Assembly: GCA_002426755.1 (NCBI GenBank)
Contig: DINI01000019.1
Span: 21,906 to 78,346 of the forward strand
Direction: 5' to 3'
Source of the DNA: Flavobacteriaceae bacterium UBA5544
GTDB taxonomy: Bacteria > Bacteroidota > Bacteroidia > Flavobacteriales > Flavobacteriaceae
DNA: 56,441 nucleotides
The position numbers and the translations under genes were made by a program. Shown in pieces: positions 7,363-15,437 of this stretch (position 1 is the stretch's first letter; the number at the start of each line of letters is the position of its first letter). Under the pieces are notes generated by a model. That model was not told the origin of the DNA. It saw only the letters and a list, made by a program, of their open reading frames with translations, and did not search any database.

Positions 7363-8505
7363 ATGAAACACACTTCTAAACTTCCCGATGTTGGCACGAC
7401 CATATTCACTGTAATGGGTGCATTGGCAAATCAACACGAAGCTCTCAATTTATCCCAAGGCTTTCCAAATTTTAAGAGCGACCAAAAACTGATGGATTTG
7501 GTCTCCCATGCCATGAATTCCGGATACAACCAATATTCTCCGATGGCTGGCAGTATGGAATTGCGTGTGGCGATTGCCAATAAATTTGAACATCTTTATC
7601 ATACCTCCTACAATCCTGATTCGGAAATTACTGTGACTGCTGGTGCTACGCAAGCGATTTATACCATTATTTCAGCTTTCATCAGACCGAATGATGAAGT
7701 GATTATTTTTCGACCTGCCTATGATTGTTATGAACCAGCGATTGAGTTGAATGGTGGAAAAACCATTTCGATTCAGTTGGAAGCACCCAATTATTCGGTG
7801 GATTGGAATGAAGTCGCACAAAAAATCAATTCCAAAACCAAAATGGTCATCATCAACACACCACAAAATCCGAGTGGTACTGTGTTTTCGAAAGATGATA
7901 TGCTGAAATTGCAGGAACTATTAAAAGGAACAAACATCATCCTCTTGAGCGATGAAGTGTATGAACATATTATTTTTGATAGCGAACAGCATCAATCCGC
8001 TTGTCTGTTTTCGGATTTAAAATCTAGAAGTTTTGTTGTGGCTTCCTTCGGGAAAACCTTTCATAATACTGGTTGGAAAGTCGGCTATTGTTGCGCTCCA
8101 AAGGAGTTGATGCAGGAATTTCAGAAAGTGCATCAGTTCAATGTTTTTTCAGTGCATCATCCGACGCAGAAAGCCTTGGCTGATTATCTTCAAGAACCGA
8201 ATCATTATCTGGAATTATCAGACTTCTATCAACGTAAACGTAATTTGTTTTTGAGTTTAATCAAGGATTCACGCTTTAAAATCAATCCTGCCAAGGGTAC
8301 TTATTTTCAAGTTTTGGATTATTCGGAAATAACTGATGAACATGATTTGGATTTTGCAAAACGATTGACCATCGAATATAAAATTGCCTCCATTCCGATG
8401 TCTGTATTCAATGAAAACAATCTTGATAATAAGGTATTGCGATTTTGCTTTGCAAAAACAGATGACACTTTAAAGCAAGCAGCCGATATTTTAAACAATA
8501 TCTAA
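7363..8505 (+). CDS. Methionine/glutamine-type class I aminotransferase (YbdL-like)
   Basis: This 380-residue PLP enzyme of fold type I has NPSG (169-172), SDEVYEH (196-202) and the PLP lysine K231 in SFGKTFHNTGWKVGY. The N-terminal LSQGFPNF motif and overall sequence resemble methionine aminotransferase YbdL and kynurenine/glutamine transaminase K. It would convert 4-methylthio-2-oxobutyrate to methionine, using glutamine or an aromatic amino acid as donor. An omega-amidase is encoded 1.2 kb downstream on the same strand, which suits removal of the 2-oxoglutaramate formed from glutamine. Its 3' end overlaps the opposing GNAT gene by 15 bases. Confidence 0.9.
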   Translation: MKHTSKLPDVGTTIFTVMGALANQHEALNLSQGFPNFKSDQKLMDLVSHAMNSGYNQYSPMAGSMELRVAIANKFEHLYHTSYNPDSEITVTAGATQAIYTIISAFIRPNDEVIIFRPAYDCYEPAIELNGGKTISIQLEAPNYSVDWNEVAQKINSKTKMVIINTPQNPSGTVFSKDDMLKLQELLKGTNIILLSDEVYEHIIFDSEQHQSACLFSDLKSRSFVVASFGKTFHNTGWKVGYCCAPKELMQEFQKVHQFNVFSVHHPTQKALADYLQEPNHYLELSDFYQRKRNLFLSLIKDSRFKINPAKGTYFQVLDYSEITDEHDLDFAKRLTIEYKIASIPMSVFNENNLDNKVLRFCFAKTDDTLKQAADILNNI

Positions 8506-9015
8506 CCGCATTAACCAATCGGTCTGTCGGTCGTTACCAATGTAGAAGGAATGTGTGTCAAATTTAGAAAACCCATGCCGCTCATAAAACCGGACCGCAT
8601 TCACATTGCGTTGCCATACACCTAACCACAACCATGCTTTGTGCATTTGTCTCGCCTTTTCAACAATCCTTTCCAAGATGTGCTTCCCTAATTGTTGACC
8701 CTGATATTCTTTCAGCACATAAATTCTTGACAACTCTAAAGCATCATTTCCAAAAGGCTCTGCTTGTGCTTCATTCTGATTGATTTTAAAATAACCAACC
8801 ATGTCCTCATCATTATAGACAAAATAAAACTCTGAATCAGGATTCAGCAGTTCTTCCACGATTTGCTTTTTGTTAAATGCAGCATCAAGATATGTTTTGA
8901 AATCCTGTGCATTATTGTCCTTTTCGAATGCGTCAATAAACGTTCTTCTCGAAATATTGGTCAATAATTCGACATCGGTCAAATCACATTTTTTTAAAGT
9001 CAAATTCTTCTGCAT
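8491..9015 (-). CDS. GNAT family N-acetyltransferase
   Basis: The 174-residue protein has a GNAT fold: ELSRIYVLKEYQGQQLGKHIL supplies the beta4 strand and the acetyl-CoA pyrophosphate loop (QGQQLG), and VRFYERHGF is the typical C-terminal motif. The substrate is unknown; it could be a small molecule or a protein amino group. It is convergent with the aminotransferase gene, with a 15-base overlap of coding ends, and begins 115 bases from the next gene on the other strand. Confidence 0.88.
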   Translation of the reverse strand: MQKNLTLKKCDLTDVELLTNISRRTFIDAFEKDNNAQDFKTYLDAAFNKKQIVEELLNPDSEFYFVYNDEDMVGYFKINQNEAQAEPFGNDALELSRIYVLKEYQGQQLGKHILERIVEKARQMHKAWLWLGVWQRNVNAVRFYERHGFSKFDTHSFYIGNDRQTDWLMRLDIV

Positions 9016-9130
9016 TAAGCCTAAATTTAATCAAAAAACCGTTAATTTTAATCTTTGAAAGTTGTAGCTTAAAATAATTAGTGACTTTCACATCATTTTT
9101 GTGTTATATAGATAAACAAACTTTAAAAAA

Positions 9131-9682
9131 ATGAAACTCTGGATTGTATTATTATTTATCGGAATGGGATTATTTGCCAATGCGCAACAAGTTGAGCACG
9201 AAGGCACAACATATGAAATCAAAGGAACATCGATTTTTAAAGATGGAAAAGATGTGACCTCAACATTGTCTGTTGAGAAACAAAATGAAATAAGAGCCAT
9301 CTTTGAAAAATCGAAAGTAGCCACAAAAGAAGCAGAAATGGCTGCAAAACAAGCTGCCATTGAGAAAAAAGAAGCAGAAAAAGCAGCTGAAAAACTTGCC
9401 AAAGAGCAAAAAGAAGCCGAAAACGCCATAAAAAAAGCTGAAAAAGCTCAAAAAAAGGCTGAAAAAGAACAAAAACGAGCCGAAAAGGAACTGAAGCAAA
9501 AACAACGAGCGCAAGACGATTTTGAAAAAGCCACTAAAAAGCTAAAGGACAATCAAGAAAAATACGATAAGCTTAAGCGTAAAGGAAAATTGTCACCTAA
9601 CGATGAGGAAAAATGGCTTAAGAAATTAGATGGCTACAAAGAAGATTTAGAAAAAGCCAAAAAGAAATTAAGCAAATCTTAA
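9131..9682 (+). CDS. Secreted Lys/Glu/Ala-rich coiled-coil protein, unknown function
   Basis: The 183-residue protein has a clear signal peptide (MKLWIVLLFIGMGLFANAQ), a short globular part to about residue 60, then a nearly continuous charged helix from about 60 to 180 built of EKAAEKLAKEQKEAE-like repeats. It should be periplasmic or surface-located and elongated. No domain family is recognised. The omega-amidase gene begins two bases after its stop codon, suggesting co-transcription. The high AAA and GAA content is compositional rather than evidence of transfer. Confidence 0.8.
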   Translation: MKLWIVLLFIGMGLFANAQQVEHEGTTYEIKGTSIFKDGKDVTSTLSVEKQNEIRAIFEKSKVATKEAEMAAKQAAIEKKEAEKAAEKLAKEQKEAENAIKKAEKAQKKAEKEQKRAEKELKQKQRAQDDFEKATKKLKDNQEKYDKLKRKGKLSPNDEEKWLKKLDGYKEDLEKAKKKLSKS

Positions 9683-9684
9683 TT

Positions 9685-10470
9685 GTGTCAAATCCCGATT
9701 TATATATTGCCTTGATTCAGTCAGCTTTGGTTTGGGAACATCCAACCCAAAACCGACTCAATTTTTCAAAAAAAATTGAGTCCATTTCACAACCGGTCGA
9801 TATTATTGTTCTTCCTGAAATGTTCACTTCGGGTTTTACAATGAATGCTTCTGCCGTGGCAGAAACCATGGATGGTGAAACAGTTGCTTGGATGAAAGAT
9901 TTGGCTTCAAAAAAACAGGCAGCCATCACAGGGAGTTTGGTCGTTAAAGAAAACGGCAATTATTACAACCGCTTGCTCTTCGTCCATCCTGATGGCACCA
10001 TTGAAACTTACGATAAGCGTCACACCTTTACTTTGGCTGGAGAAGATAAAGTGTATGCGTCTGGAACCGAAAAATTGATTGTAAACTATAAAGGCTGGAA
10101 GATTTGTCCGCTCATTTGCTACGACTTAAGATTTCCCGTTTGGGCACGAAATGTTGAGGAATATGACGTTGTGATGTATGTCGCCAATTGGCCAAAACTG
10201 CGCGTTGCTGCTTGGGATGCTTTGTTAAAAGCACGCGCCATTGAAAATATGAGCTATTGCATTGGAGTCAACCGTGTTGGATTGGATGGTAACAATCATG
10301 AATATTCAGGACATTCTGCTGCTTATGATGTCTTGGGACAGCGAATGGACTTTATTCCTGAAAATAAAGAAGTTATTGAAATTATAAGCTTGTCTAAAAA
10401 CGAATTGGAAATGCATCGAAGCAAGCTTAATTTTTTAAGGGATCGAGATGATTTTAATCTAACAACGTAA
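9685..10470 (+). CDS. Omega-amidase, nitrilase superfamily (YafV/Nit2-like)
   Basis: This 261-residue carbon-nitrogen hydrolase has its Glu-Lys-Cys triad visible as E45 (LPEMFTSGF), K111 (YDKRHTF) and C145 (LICYDLRFP). The family hydrolyses 2-oxoglutaramate and 2-oxosuccinamate to the oxo acid and ammonia. The start codon is GTG at 9685, two bases after the upstream stop; the family N-terminus fits. With the nearby YbdL-like aminotransferase it would complete the glutamine transaminase/omega-amidase route. Its last 17 bases overlap the opposing lipoprotein gene. Confidence 0.92.
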   Translation: MSNPDLYIALIQSALVWEHPTQNRLNFSKKIESISQPVDIIVLPEMFTSGFTMNASAVAETMDGETVAWMKDLASKKQAAITGSLVVKENGNYYNRLLFVHPDGTIETYDKRHTFTLAGEDKVYASGTEKLIVNYKGWKICPLICYDLRFPVWARNVEEYDVVMYVANWPKLRVAAWDALLKARAIENMSYCIGVNRVGLDGNNHEYSGHSAAYDVLGQRMDFIPENKEVIEIISLSKNELEMHRSKLNFLRDRDDFNLTT

Positions 10471-12061
10471 AATCTACTATAGGATCCCAATTGGCTCTAG
10501 CCTCAATGATTTTGTCATCGTAACTTATCCGCTCTGGTTGGATTTTCAATAAATAATTTCCTGAATCCCATTTTTTATTGCCATTGGTATCATAAATGAT
10601 TTTCAAATAGTAATCTCCAGGGTTGATATATCTAAAATCGAACAGCTTTGGTTCTGTGGCAAACTGTTCATATTTTACCACACCCTTTTCATCTGTTAAC
10701 TGAACAATCAAAGGGTATTTTGCATTGTTAAGGCTTACCCTTACGTTAGAATATTCAGAAAACTGTTTCGTTCTGACCGTATAATTCAAAGTATCATTCA
10801 CATTTCCAAAAAAATCCGTAAAAGTTTCTGGCAACATTTGAATATTATAGTTATTCGCTTCCTTTTTAGCAAACTTCAATGAATAACTGTTCTTTAAGGA
10901 ATCATAGGCTGTAGTAAACGGAACATCTACAGAGTCTTTATCCATAATTTTAATACCTTCTTCGTTAATTTTTATGAATGGGATATTTCCCGACACGGTA
11001 AAATCATCCTCAAAACTAGGGTTTTTTGATTGTGATTGATTTATCACCAACGAGTCTTTTTCTATATCCCTAAAACGATGCTTAAGGGTATCAACAAAGG
11101 TTTTGTTCCTTACTACAAACAAGGTGGAATCCAACTCCAACTTTGGTTTGTACCAATAATATAAGGTATCGGTACTTTTATCTTTTGTAATTCTTTCTTC
11201 AAAACCTTCAGGTTTTGATTCAAGCATCTCAATGGACATATCTTTTGCATCCCCTTCATAACCAAAAGCTATTTTTTGACCTGCAACCTGTCGTGGGCGT
11301 TCTGCCCTAAAATTCAATTCTTCCTTAAACAACTTAATATTATAACTAGAATCGGAAGGAACCGTAATAGGTTTTTCGTAGAACCCTATCTTATCCGTTT
11401 TTTGTTGGTAAGTGAAATTTCTATTTTCATCTTTTAAAGCGACCAACATGTATTTTCCTGCTTTGATGTTATCAATACTGAAACTGGTCACACTATCTAA
11501 TGTATTTGTGACATATTTTGGTTTTTTCTTATAAATAATGGAATCCGTAAAGGTAGAATCCATCTCATACAACACTACAGAAACGAACTTATCTGCTGCA
11601 CGCTTTTCAGCATCAAAAATGGTTCCTTTTACGGATAGTGAATCGATGTAATCACCTGTGGAAAATACATATTTGTAATATGGATAAGGATTTTCTTCAT
11701 TGTTATCAACGATACTTTGACCAAAATTGAAAGCGTAGGTAGTATTTGCCTCCAAGGTGTCATTAATAACGATCTTGATGTATTTGCTGGCCGAACCCAA
11801 AGGCGTAATATCTGGTTCTGGGTCCATTGGCGGCGAGATAATTAATTGTTTTTGGACATCTTTGATTTTAACGTATTCATCAAAATAAATTCTTATTTCC
11901 TTGGCGGTAAAATTCGTAGTAAAATTTTCAGGAACAGACCTTATGATTTTTGGAGCAACGATATCTTTTTCGCCTCCACTGGGCGTGCCTCTATTGGCAC
12001 AGGAAACTATTAGAGCGACTATAAAAGTCAAGATTATAAGTCGATAAAAAGTTTGACGCAT
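10454..12061 (-). CDS. Bacteroidota Ig-like-domain lipoprotein
   Basis: About 535 residues. The lipoprotein signal peptide ends in ALIVSC with the lipid-attached Cys near residue 21. An SbsA-type Ig-like domain follows (IIRSVPENFTTNFTAKEIRIYFDEYV, then an ISPP strand and NTTYAFNFGQSI). The rest is long, beta-rich, and ends with a GDYYLKIIYDTNGNKKWDSG element typical of this conserved family. It should sit in the periplasm or on the outer membrane. I chose ATG 12061; a TTG at 12073 would add four residues. comF lies just upstream on the same strand. Function is unknown. Confidence 0.8.
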   Translation of the reverse strand: MRQTFYRLIILTFIVALIVSCANRGTPSGGEKDIVAPKIIRSVPENFTTNFTAKEIRIYFDEYVKIKDVQKQLIISPPMDPEPDITPLGSASKYIKIVINDTLEANTTYAFNFGQSIVDNNEENPYPYYKYVFSTGDYIDSLSVKGTIFDAEKRAADKFVSVVLYEMDSTFTDSIIYKKKPKYVTNTLDSVTSFSIDNIKAGKYMLVALKDENRNFTYQQKTDKIGFYEKPITVPSDSSYNIKLFKEELNFRAERPRQVAGQKIAFGYEGDAKDMSIEMLESKPEGFEERITKDKSTDTLYYWYKPKLELDSTLFVVRNKTFVDTLKHRFRDIEKDSLVINQSQSKNPSFEDDFTVSGNIPFIKINEEGIKIMDKDSVDVPFTTAYDSLKNSYSLKFAKKEANNYNIQMLPETFTDFFGNVNDTLNYTVRTKQFSEYSNVRVSLNNAKYPLIVQLTDEKGVVKYEQFATEPKLFDFRYINPGDYYLKIIYDTNGNKKWDSGNYLLKIQPERISYDDKIIEARANWDPIVDFTLLD

Positions 12062-12117
12062 GCGTATTTTCAAATTTTAAGCAAATTAACAACATATTTA
12101 GGATACTAACGCAAAAA

Positions 12118-12798
12118 TCATTCTGCAATTGCCATGGTTGCTACACTAATTGTCACACCTTCAATGGTCAGAAGTTGATTTGCACAAGCTTCAATAGTTG
12201 CACCCGTAGTGATAATATCGTCAACCAACAAGATATGTTTCCCTTTTAAAGAATCATATTCCGATATAGAAAAATCAGCTTCATGGGTCAGTATTCGTTT
12301 CAATCGATCCTTGAACACCTGTGTAGTGGTTGCCTTGGTTTTTATCAATATCTTGGAATTAAACTCCACAGATAACGCTTCAGCAATTTCCTGTCCAAAT
12401 TTGTCAATCTGATTATAACCTCGTTTTCTCAATTTTGATTTATGCAATGGCACAGGCACAACAACATCAATTGTTTTATACCCTTCGATTTGGGTCAATT
12501 CTTCTCCCAACCATTTTCCAAGAAATACACCAACTTCTTCATGCCCTTTATATTTTAAGTTGTGTAGCAAGTGCTGAACAATTCCTTTTTTATTGAACCA
12601 AAGCAGACTCGTTGCATATTGATAATTGACACGGCCATACAATCGTTTTGCAACTGCATTATTTGGTTCTAAATGAAAATTTGTCAGTGGCAATTCATTG
12701 CGACAAAACGTACAGACATACTCCTCATTGTCACCTAAATGACTGTCACAAGCCATGCAAACCTTTGGGAAAAACAAGTTTAACAAATTTATTATCAT
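12118..12798 (-). CDS. comF: ComF family phosphoribosyltransferase-like protein
   Basis: The 226-residue protein has an N-terminal zinc finger with two CxxC pairs (CMAC, CTFC) and a C-terminal phosphoribosyltransferase domain with the PRPP loop LLVDDIITTGAT. ComF proteins are needed for DNA uptake in competent bacteria, though many carriers are not known to be competent. I chose ATG 12798 (MIINLLNLFFPKVC) because family members begin just before the finger; the frame extends to 12879 without homology. It is divergent from the coiled-coil gene at 12889. Confidence 0.88.
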   Translation of the reverse strand: MIINLLNLFFPKVCMACDSHLGDNEEYVCTFCRNELPLTNFHLEPNNAVAKRLYGRVNYQYATSLLWFNKKGIVQHLLHNLKYKGHEEVGVFLGKWLGEELTQIEGYKTIDVVVPVPLHKSKLRKRGYNQIDKFGQEIAEALSVEFNSKILIKTKATTTQVFKDRLKRILTHEADFSISEYDSLKGKHILLVDDIITTGATIEACANQLLTIEGVTISVATMAIAE

Positions 12799-12888
12799 TT
12801 TATCGATTAAAAAGTATAATACACAAACATAATATTTATTTTCGCTGCTATTGATTAAATAATCCCTAACCTCCCTCAATAATTAGGA

Positions 12889-13773
12889 ATGATAGTTAAC
12901 CCTCAATTTTTTAACTATAGATTAATTATAGGTTCTTTGGTTGTTGTAATTGCGGTTTTAGCGATTTTTAGTTTTACAAACTATGAGTCTGTAAGAGCAC
13001 ACCAACAATTTTTAGAGCAAGAAAAAAAATTGGTAGAAACAGAATTGTCGCAAATGATATTGCGATACGATGAAGTATCACATACCAATGACTATATGGC
13101 TTCCAAACTTAAGGATGTCAAAAATGAAATTAAAATCACTTTAGATTCACTTCGTTTATTAAAAAGTGACCTTTCTGTCATTTCAAGATTCAAAGCACAG
13201 CTTAATGTTTTAAAGGATAAGAATAAGCAACTGTTTGATACCCTAGATTCATTAAACAATGTGAATACAACTCTTATAAAGGACAAATTGTTGGCACATA
13301 ATGAATTAAAAAAACAACTTAATGCCAATTCATCACTCTTAAAAAAGAATGAATCCTTAAGTAAAACTATTGAAAAGGGGGCATTAATGACTGCCAATTC
13401 TTTTAAAGCGAAAGCTTATTTAAACAAAAACGGAAGGCTTTATGAGACCAAAAAGGCTCACAAAGCAGAAACCATAGAAGTCTGTTTTACTTTAGCAGAA
13501 AATGCTCTTACTGAAAGAGGCGAAAAAGAATTATATGTTCAAATTGTCAGTCCAAAAAACAACGTTATTGCTGATAAAGGGTCTATTGAATTTGGTAATT
13601 CTTCTCTAATTTATAGTACAAAAACCATTGTGAATTATAACAACGAAGTTGTGGACGTGTGTACCAATATTATGTCAGACCCGTCTGACAAACCATTAGT
13701 TAAAGGCACCTACTATGTATCTGTTTTTTATAAAGATAGAAAGCTGGGAGCGACACAAATAGAATTGGATTAA
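12889..13773 (+). CDS. Membrane-anchored coiled-coil protein, unknown function
   Basis: This 294-residue protein has one transmembrane helix near the N-terminus (residues 12-28, IIGSLVVVIAVLAIFSF), a coiled coil from about 30 to 165, and a C-terminal beta-rich domain of about 120 residues (LYVQIVSPKNNVIADKG..., YYVSVFYKDRKLG). The C-terminal part should be periplasmic. Similar Bacteroidota proteins are often labelled chromosome-partitioning without support. A strong terminator follows. No function assigned. Confidence 0.7.
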   Translation: MIVNPQFFNYRLIIGSLVVVIAVLAIFSFTNYESVRAHQQFLEQEKKLVETELSQMILRYDEVSHTNDYMASKLKDVKNEIKITLDSLRLLKSDLSVISRFKAQLNVLKDKNKQLFDTLDSLNNVNTTLIKDKLLAHNELKKQLNANSSLLKKNESLSKTIEKGALMTANSFKAKAYLNKNGRLYETKKAHKAETIEVCFTLAENALTERGEKELYVQIVSPKNNVIADKGSIEFGNSSLIYSTKTIVNYNNEVVDVCTNIMSDPSDKPLVKGTYYVSVFYKDRKLGATQIELD

Positions 13774-13792
13774 AACCTAAAAATATATTTAT

Positions 13793-13823
13793 AAAAACCG
13801 TTCCAACTATTGGAGCGGTTTTT
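13793..13823 (+). terminator. Intrinsic terminator between the coiled-coil gene and glyS
   Basis: CCGTTCCA (13798-13805) pairs with TGGAGCGG (13811-13818), with one G-T pair and a five-base loop. Flanking A and T runs extend the stem. Its T run merges with the glyS -7 box. Confidence 0.85.
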
Positions 13824-13831
13824 TATTTTTG
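13824..13831 (+). promoter_or_regulatory. glyS -7 box abutting the start codon
   Basis: TATTTTTG exactly matches TAnnTTTG and ends four bases before the glyS ATG. The predicted transcription start falls on the A of the ATG. No convincing -33 element is visible because the upstream terminator occupies that place. Confidence 0.55.
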
Positions 13832-13835
13832 CAGC

Positions 13836-15380
13836 ATGATAAATCAAGACGATCAATTTAAAAAAGTAATCTCGCACGCCAAGGAATATGGTTACGTATT
13901 CCAAAGCAGTGAAATATACGATGGCTTAAGCGCCGTTTACGACTACGCCCAAAATGGAGCCGAATTAAAGAAAAACATTCGCGACTATTGGTGGAAAGCC
14001 ATGGTACAAATGCATGATAACATTGTAGGTATCGATGCCGCCATTTTTATGCATCCAACCACATGGAAAGCTTCTGGACACGTTGATGCCTTTAATGACC
14101 CTTTAATCGACAACAAAGATTCCAAAAAAAGATATCGTGCAGATGTTTTGATTGAAGATTATTGTGCCAAAATTGAAGCCAAAATCGATAAGGAAGTGGA
14201 CAAAGCCGCGAAGCGTTTTGGTGATGCTTTTGATAAGGAACAATTTTTGGCAACCAACCAACGTGTTGTGGAGTACCAGCAAAAAATAAATGCGACACTT
14301 ACAAGGATGGCGAAATCTTTGGAAAAAGAAGATTTGGCGGATGTAAAAGCATTAATTGAAGAATTGGAAATTGCCGACCCTTTAACCGGAAGTAGAAACT
14401 GGACTGAAGTGAAGCAATTCAATTTGATGTTTGGGACTAAAATTGGGGCTTCAGCTGAAAACTCAATGGATTTGTACCTTCGTCCGGAAACAGCCCAAGG
14501 TATTTTTGTGAACTTTTTGAACGTTCAAAAAACGGGGCGTATGAAGATTCCGTTTGGTATTGCCCAAACAGGAAAAGCCTTCAGAAATGAAATTGTCGCC
14601 AGACAATTTATCTTCCGCATGCGCGAATTTGAACAAATGGAAATGCAATTTTTCATCAAACCAGGAACACAGAAAGAATGGTTTGAGCACTGGAAAGAAA
14701 CCCGAATGAAATGGCATTTGTCATTAGGCATGGGAACAGACAATTATCGTTTTCACGACCACGAGAAATTGGCTCATTATGCAGATGCTGCAACCGATAT
14801 TGAATTCAAATTCCCATTTGGTTTCAAGGAATTGGAAGGTATTCATTCTAGAACAGACTTCGATTTGAAACAACACGAAGAGTATTCAGGTAAAAAACTA
14901 CAGTATTTTGACCATGAAATGAACGAAAGCTATGTGCCTTATGTGTTGGAAACGTCGATTGGTTTAGACAGAATGTTTTTGGCGGTCTTCTCCAATTCGT
15001 TGATTGAAGAAGAATTGGAAAATAATACCACCCGAACGGTTTTAAAATTGCCAGCTGTTTTAGCGCCAGTCAAAGCTGCCATTTTACCATTGGTCAAAAA
15101 AGATGGATTGCCAGAAATCGCCAAACAAATTGTTGAAGATTTAAAATGGGATTTCAATGTCGATTATGATGAGAAAGATGCCGTAGGAAGACGTTACAGA
15201 CGACAAGATGCCAATGGAACACCATTTTGCATTACTGTTGACCATGACACTTTAACTGATAATACAGTAACCATTCGTCATCGCGATACAATGGAACAGA
15301 AACGTGTAAAAATTGATGATTTGCGTGAACTTATTAAACAAGAGGTTGATGTAAGAACTTGGTTAATGAAAATGAAATAA
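13836..15380 (+). CDS. glyS: Glycyl-tRNA synthetase (dimeric class II type)
   Basis: This 514-residue enzyme charges tRNA-Gly. It is the single-chain alpha2 type, not the alpha/beta tetramer. Class II motif 2 appears as GKAFRNEIVARQFIFRMREFEQME and motif 3 as ETSIGLDRMFLAVF. The substrate loop LRPETAQGIFVNF precedes motif 2. A C-terminal anticodon-binding domain begins near APVKAAILPL. Length is normal. A strong two-way terminator follows. Confidence 0.96.
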   Translation: MINQDDQFKKVISHAKEYGYVFQSSEIYDGLSAVYDYAQNGAELKKNIRDYWWKAMVQMHDNIVGIDAAIFMHPTTWKASGHVDAFNDPLIDNKDSKKRYRADVLIEDYCAKIEAKIDKEVDKAAKRFGDAFDKEQFLATNQRVVEYQQKINATLTRMAKSLEKEDLADVKALIEELEIADPLTGSRNWTEVKQFNLMFGTKIGASAENSMDLYLRPETAQGIFVNFLNVQKTGRMKIPFGIAQTGKAFRNEIVARQFIFRMREFEQMEMQFFIKPGTQKEWFEHWKETRMKWHLSLGMGTDNYRFHDHEKLAHYADAATDIEFKFPFGFKELEGIHSRTDFDLKQHEEYSGKKLQYFDHEMNESYVPYVLETSIGLDRMFLAVFSNSLIEEELENNTTRTVLKLPAVLAPVKAAILPLVKKDGLPEIAKQIVEDLKWDFNVDYDEKDAVGRRYRRQDANGTPFCITVDHDTLTDNTVTIRHRDTMEQKRVKIDDLRELIKQEVDVRTWLMKMK

Positions 15381-15405
15381 CAATATAATTTAATATGAAG
15401 TTTCC

Positions 15406-15431
15406 AAAACCCAAACATTCGTTTGGGTTTT
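15406..15431. terminator. Bidirectional intrinsic terminator after glyS
   Basis: AAAACCCAAAC (15406-15416) pairs perfectly with GTTTGGGTTTT (15421-15431) around ATTC. It serves both glyS and the opposing large gene ending at 15438. Confidence 0.9.
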
Positions 15432-15437
15432 ATGTTT

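Noticed and set aside
9088..9514. Phe/Ser-rich reverse frames opposite the Lys/Glu-rich protein
   Set aside because: They are the complement of AAA/GAA-rich codons and look like compositional artefacts.
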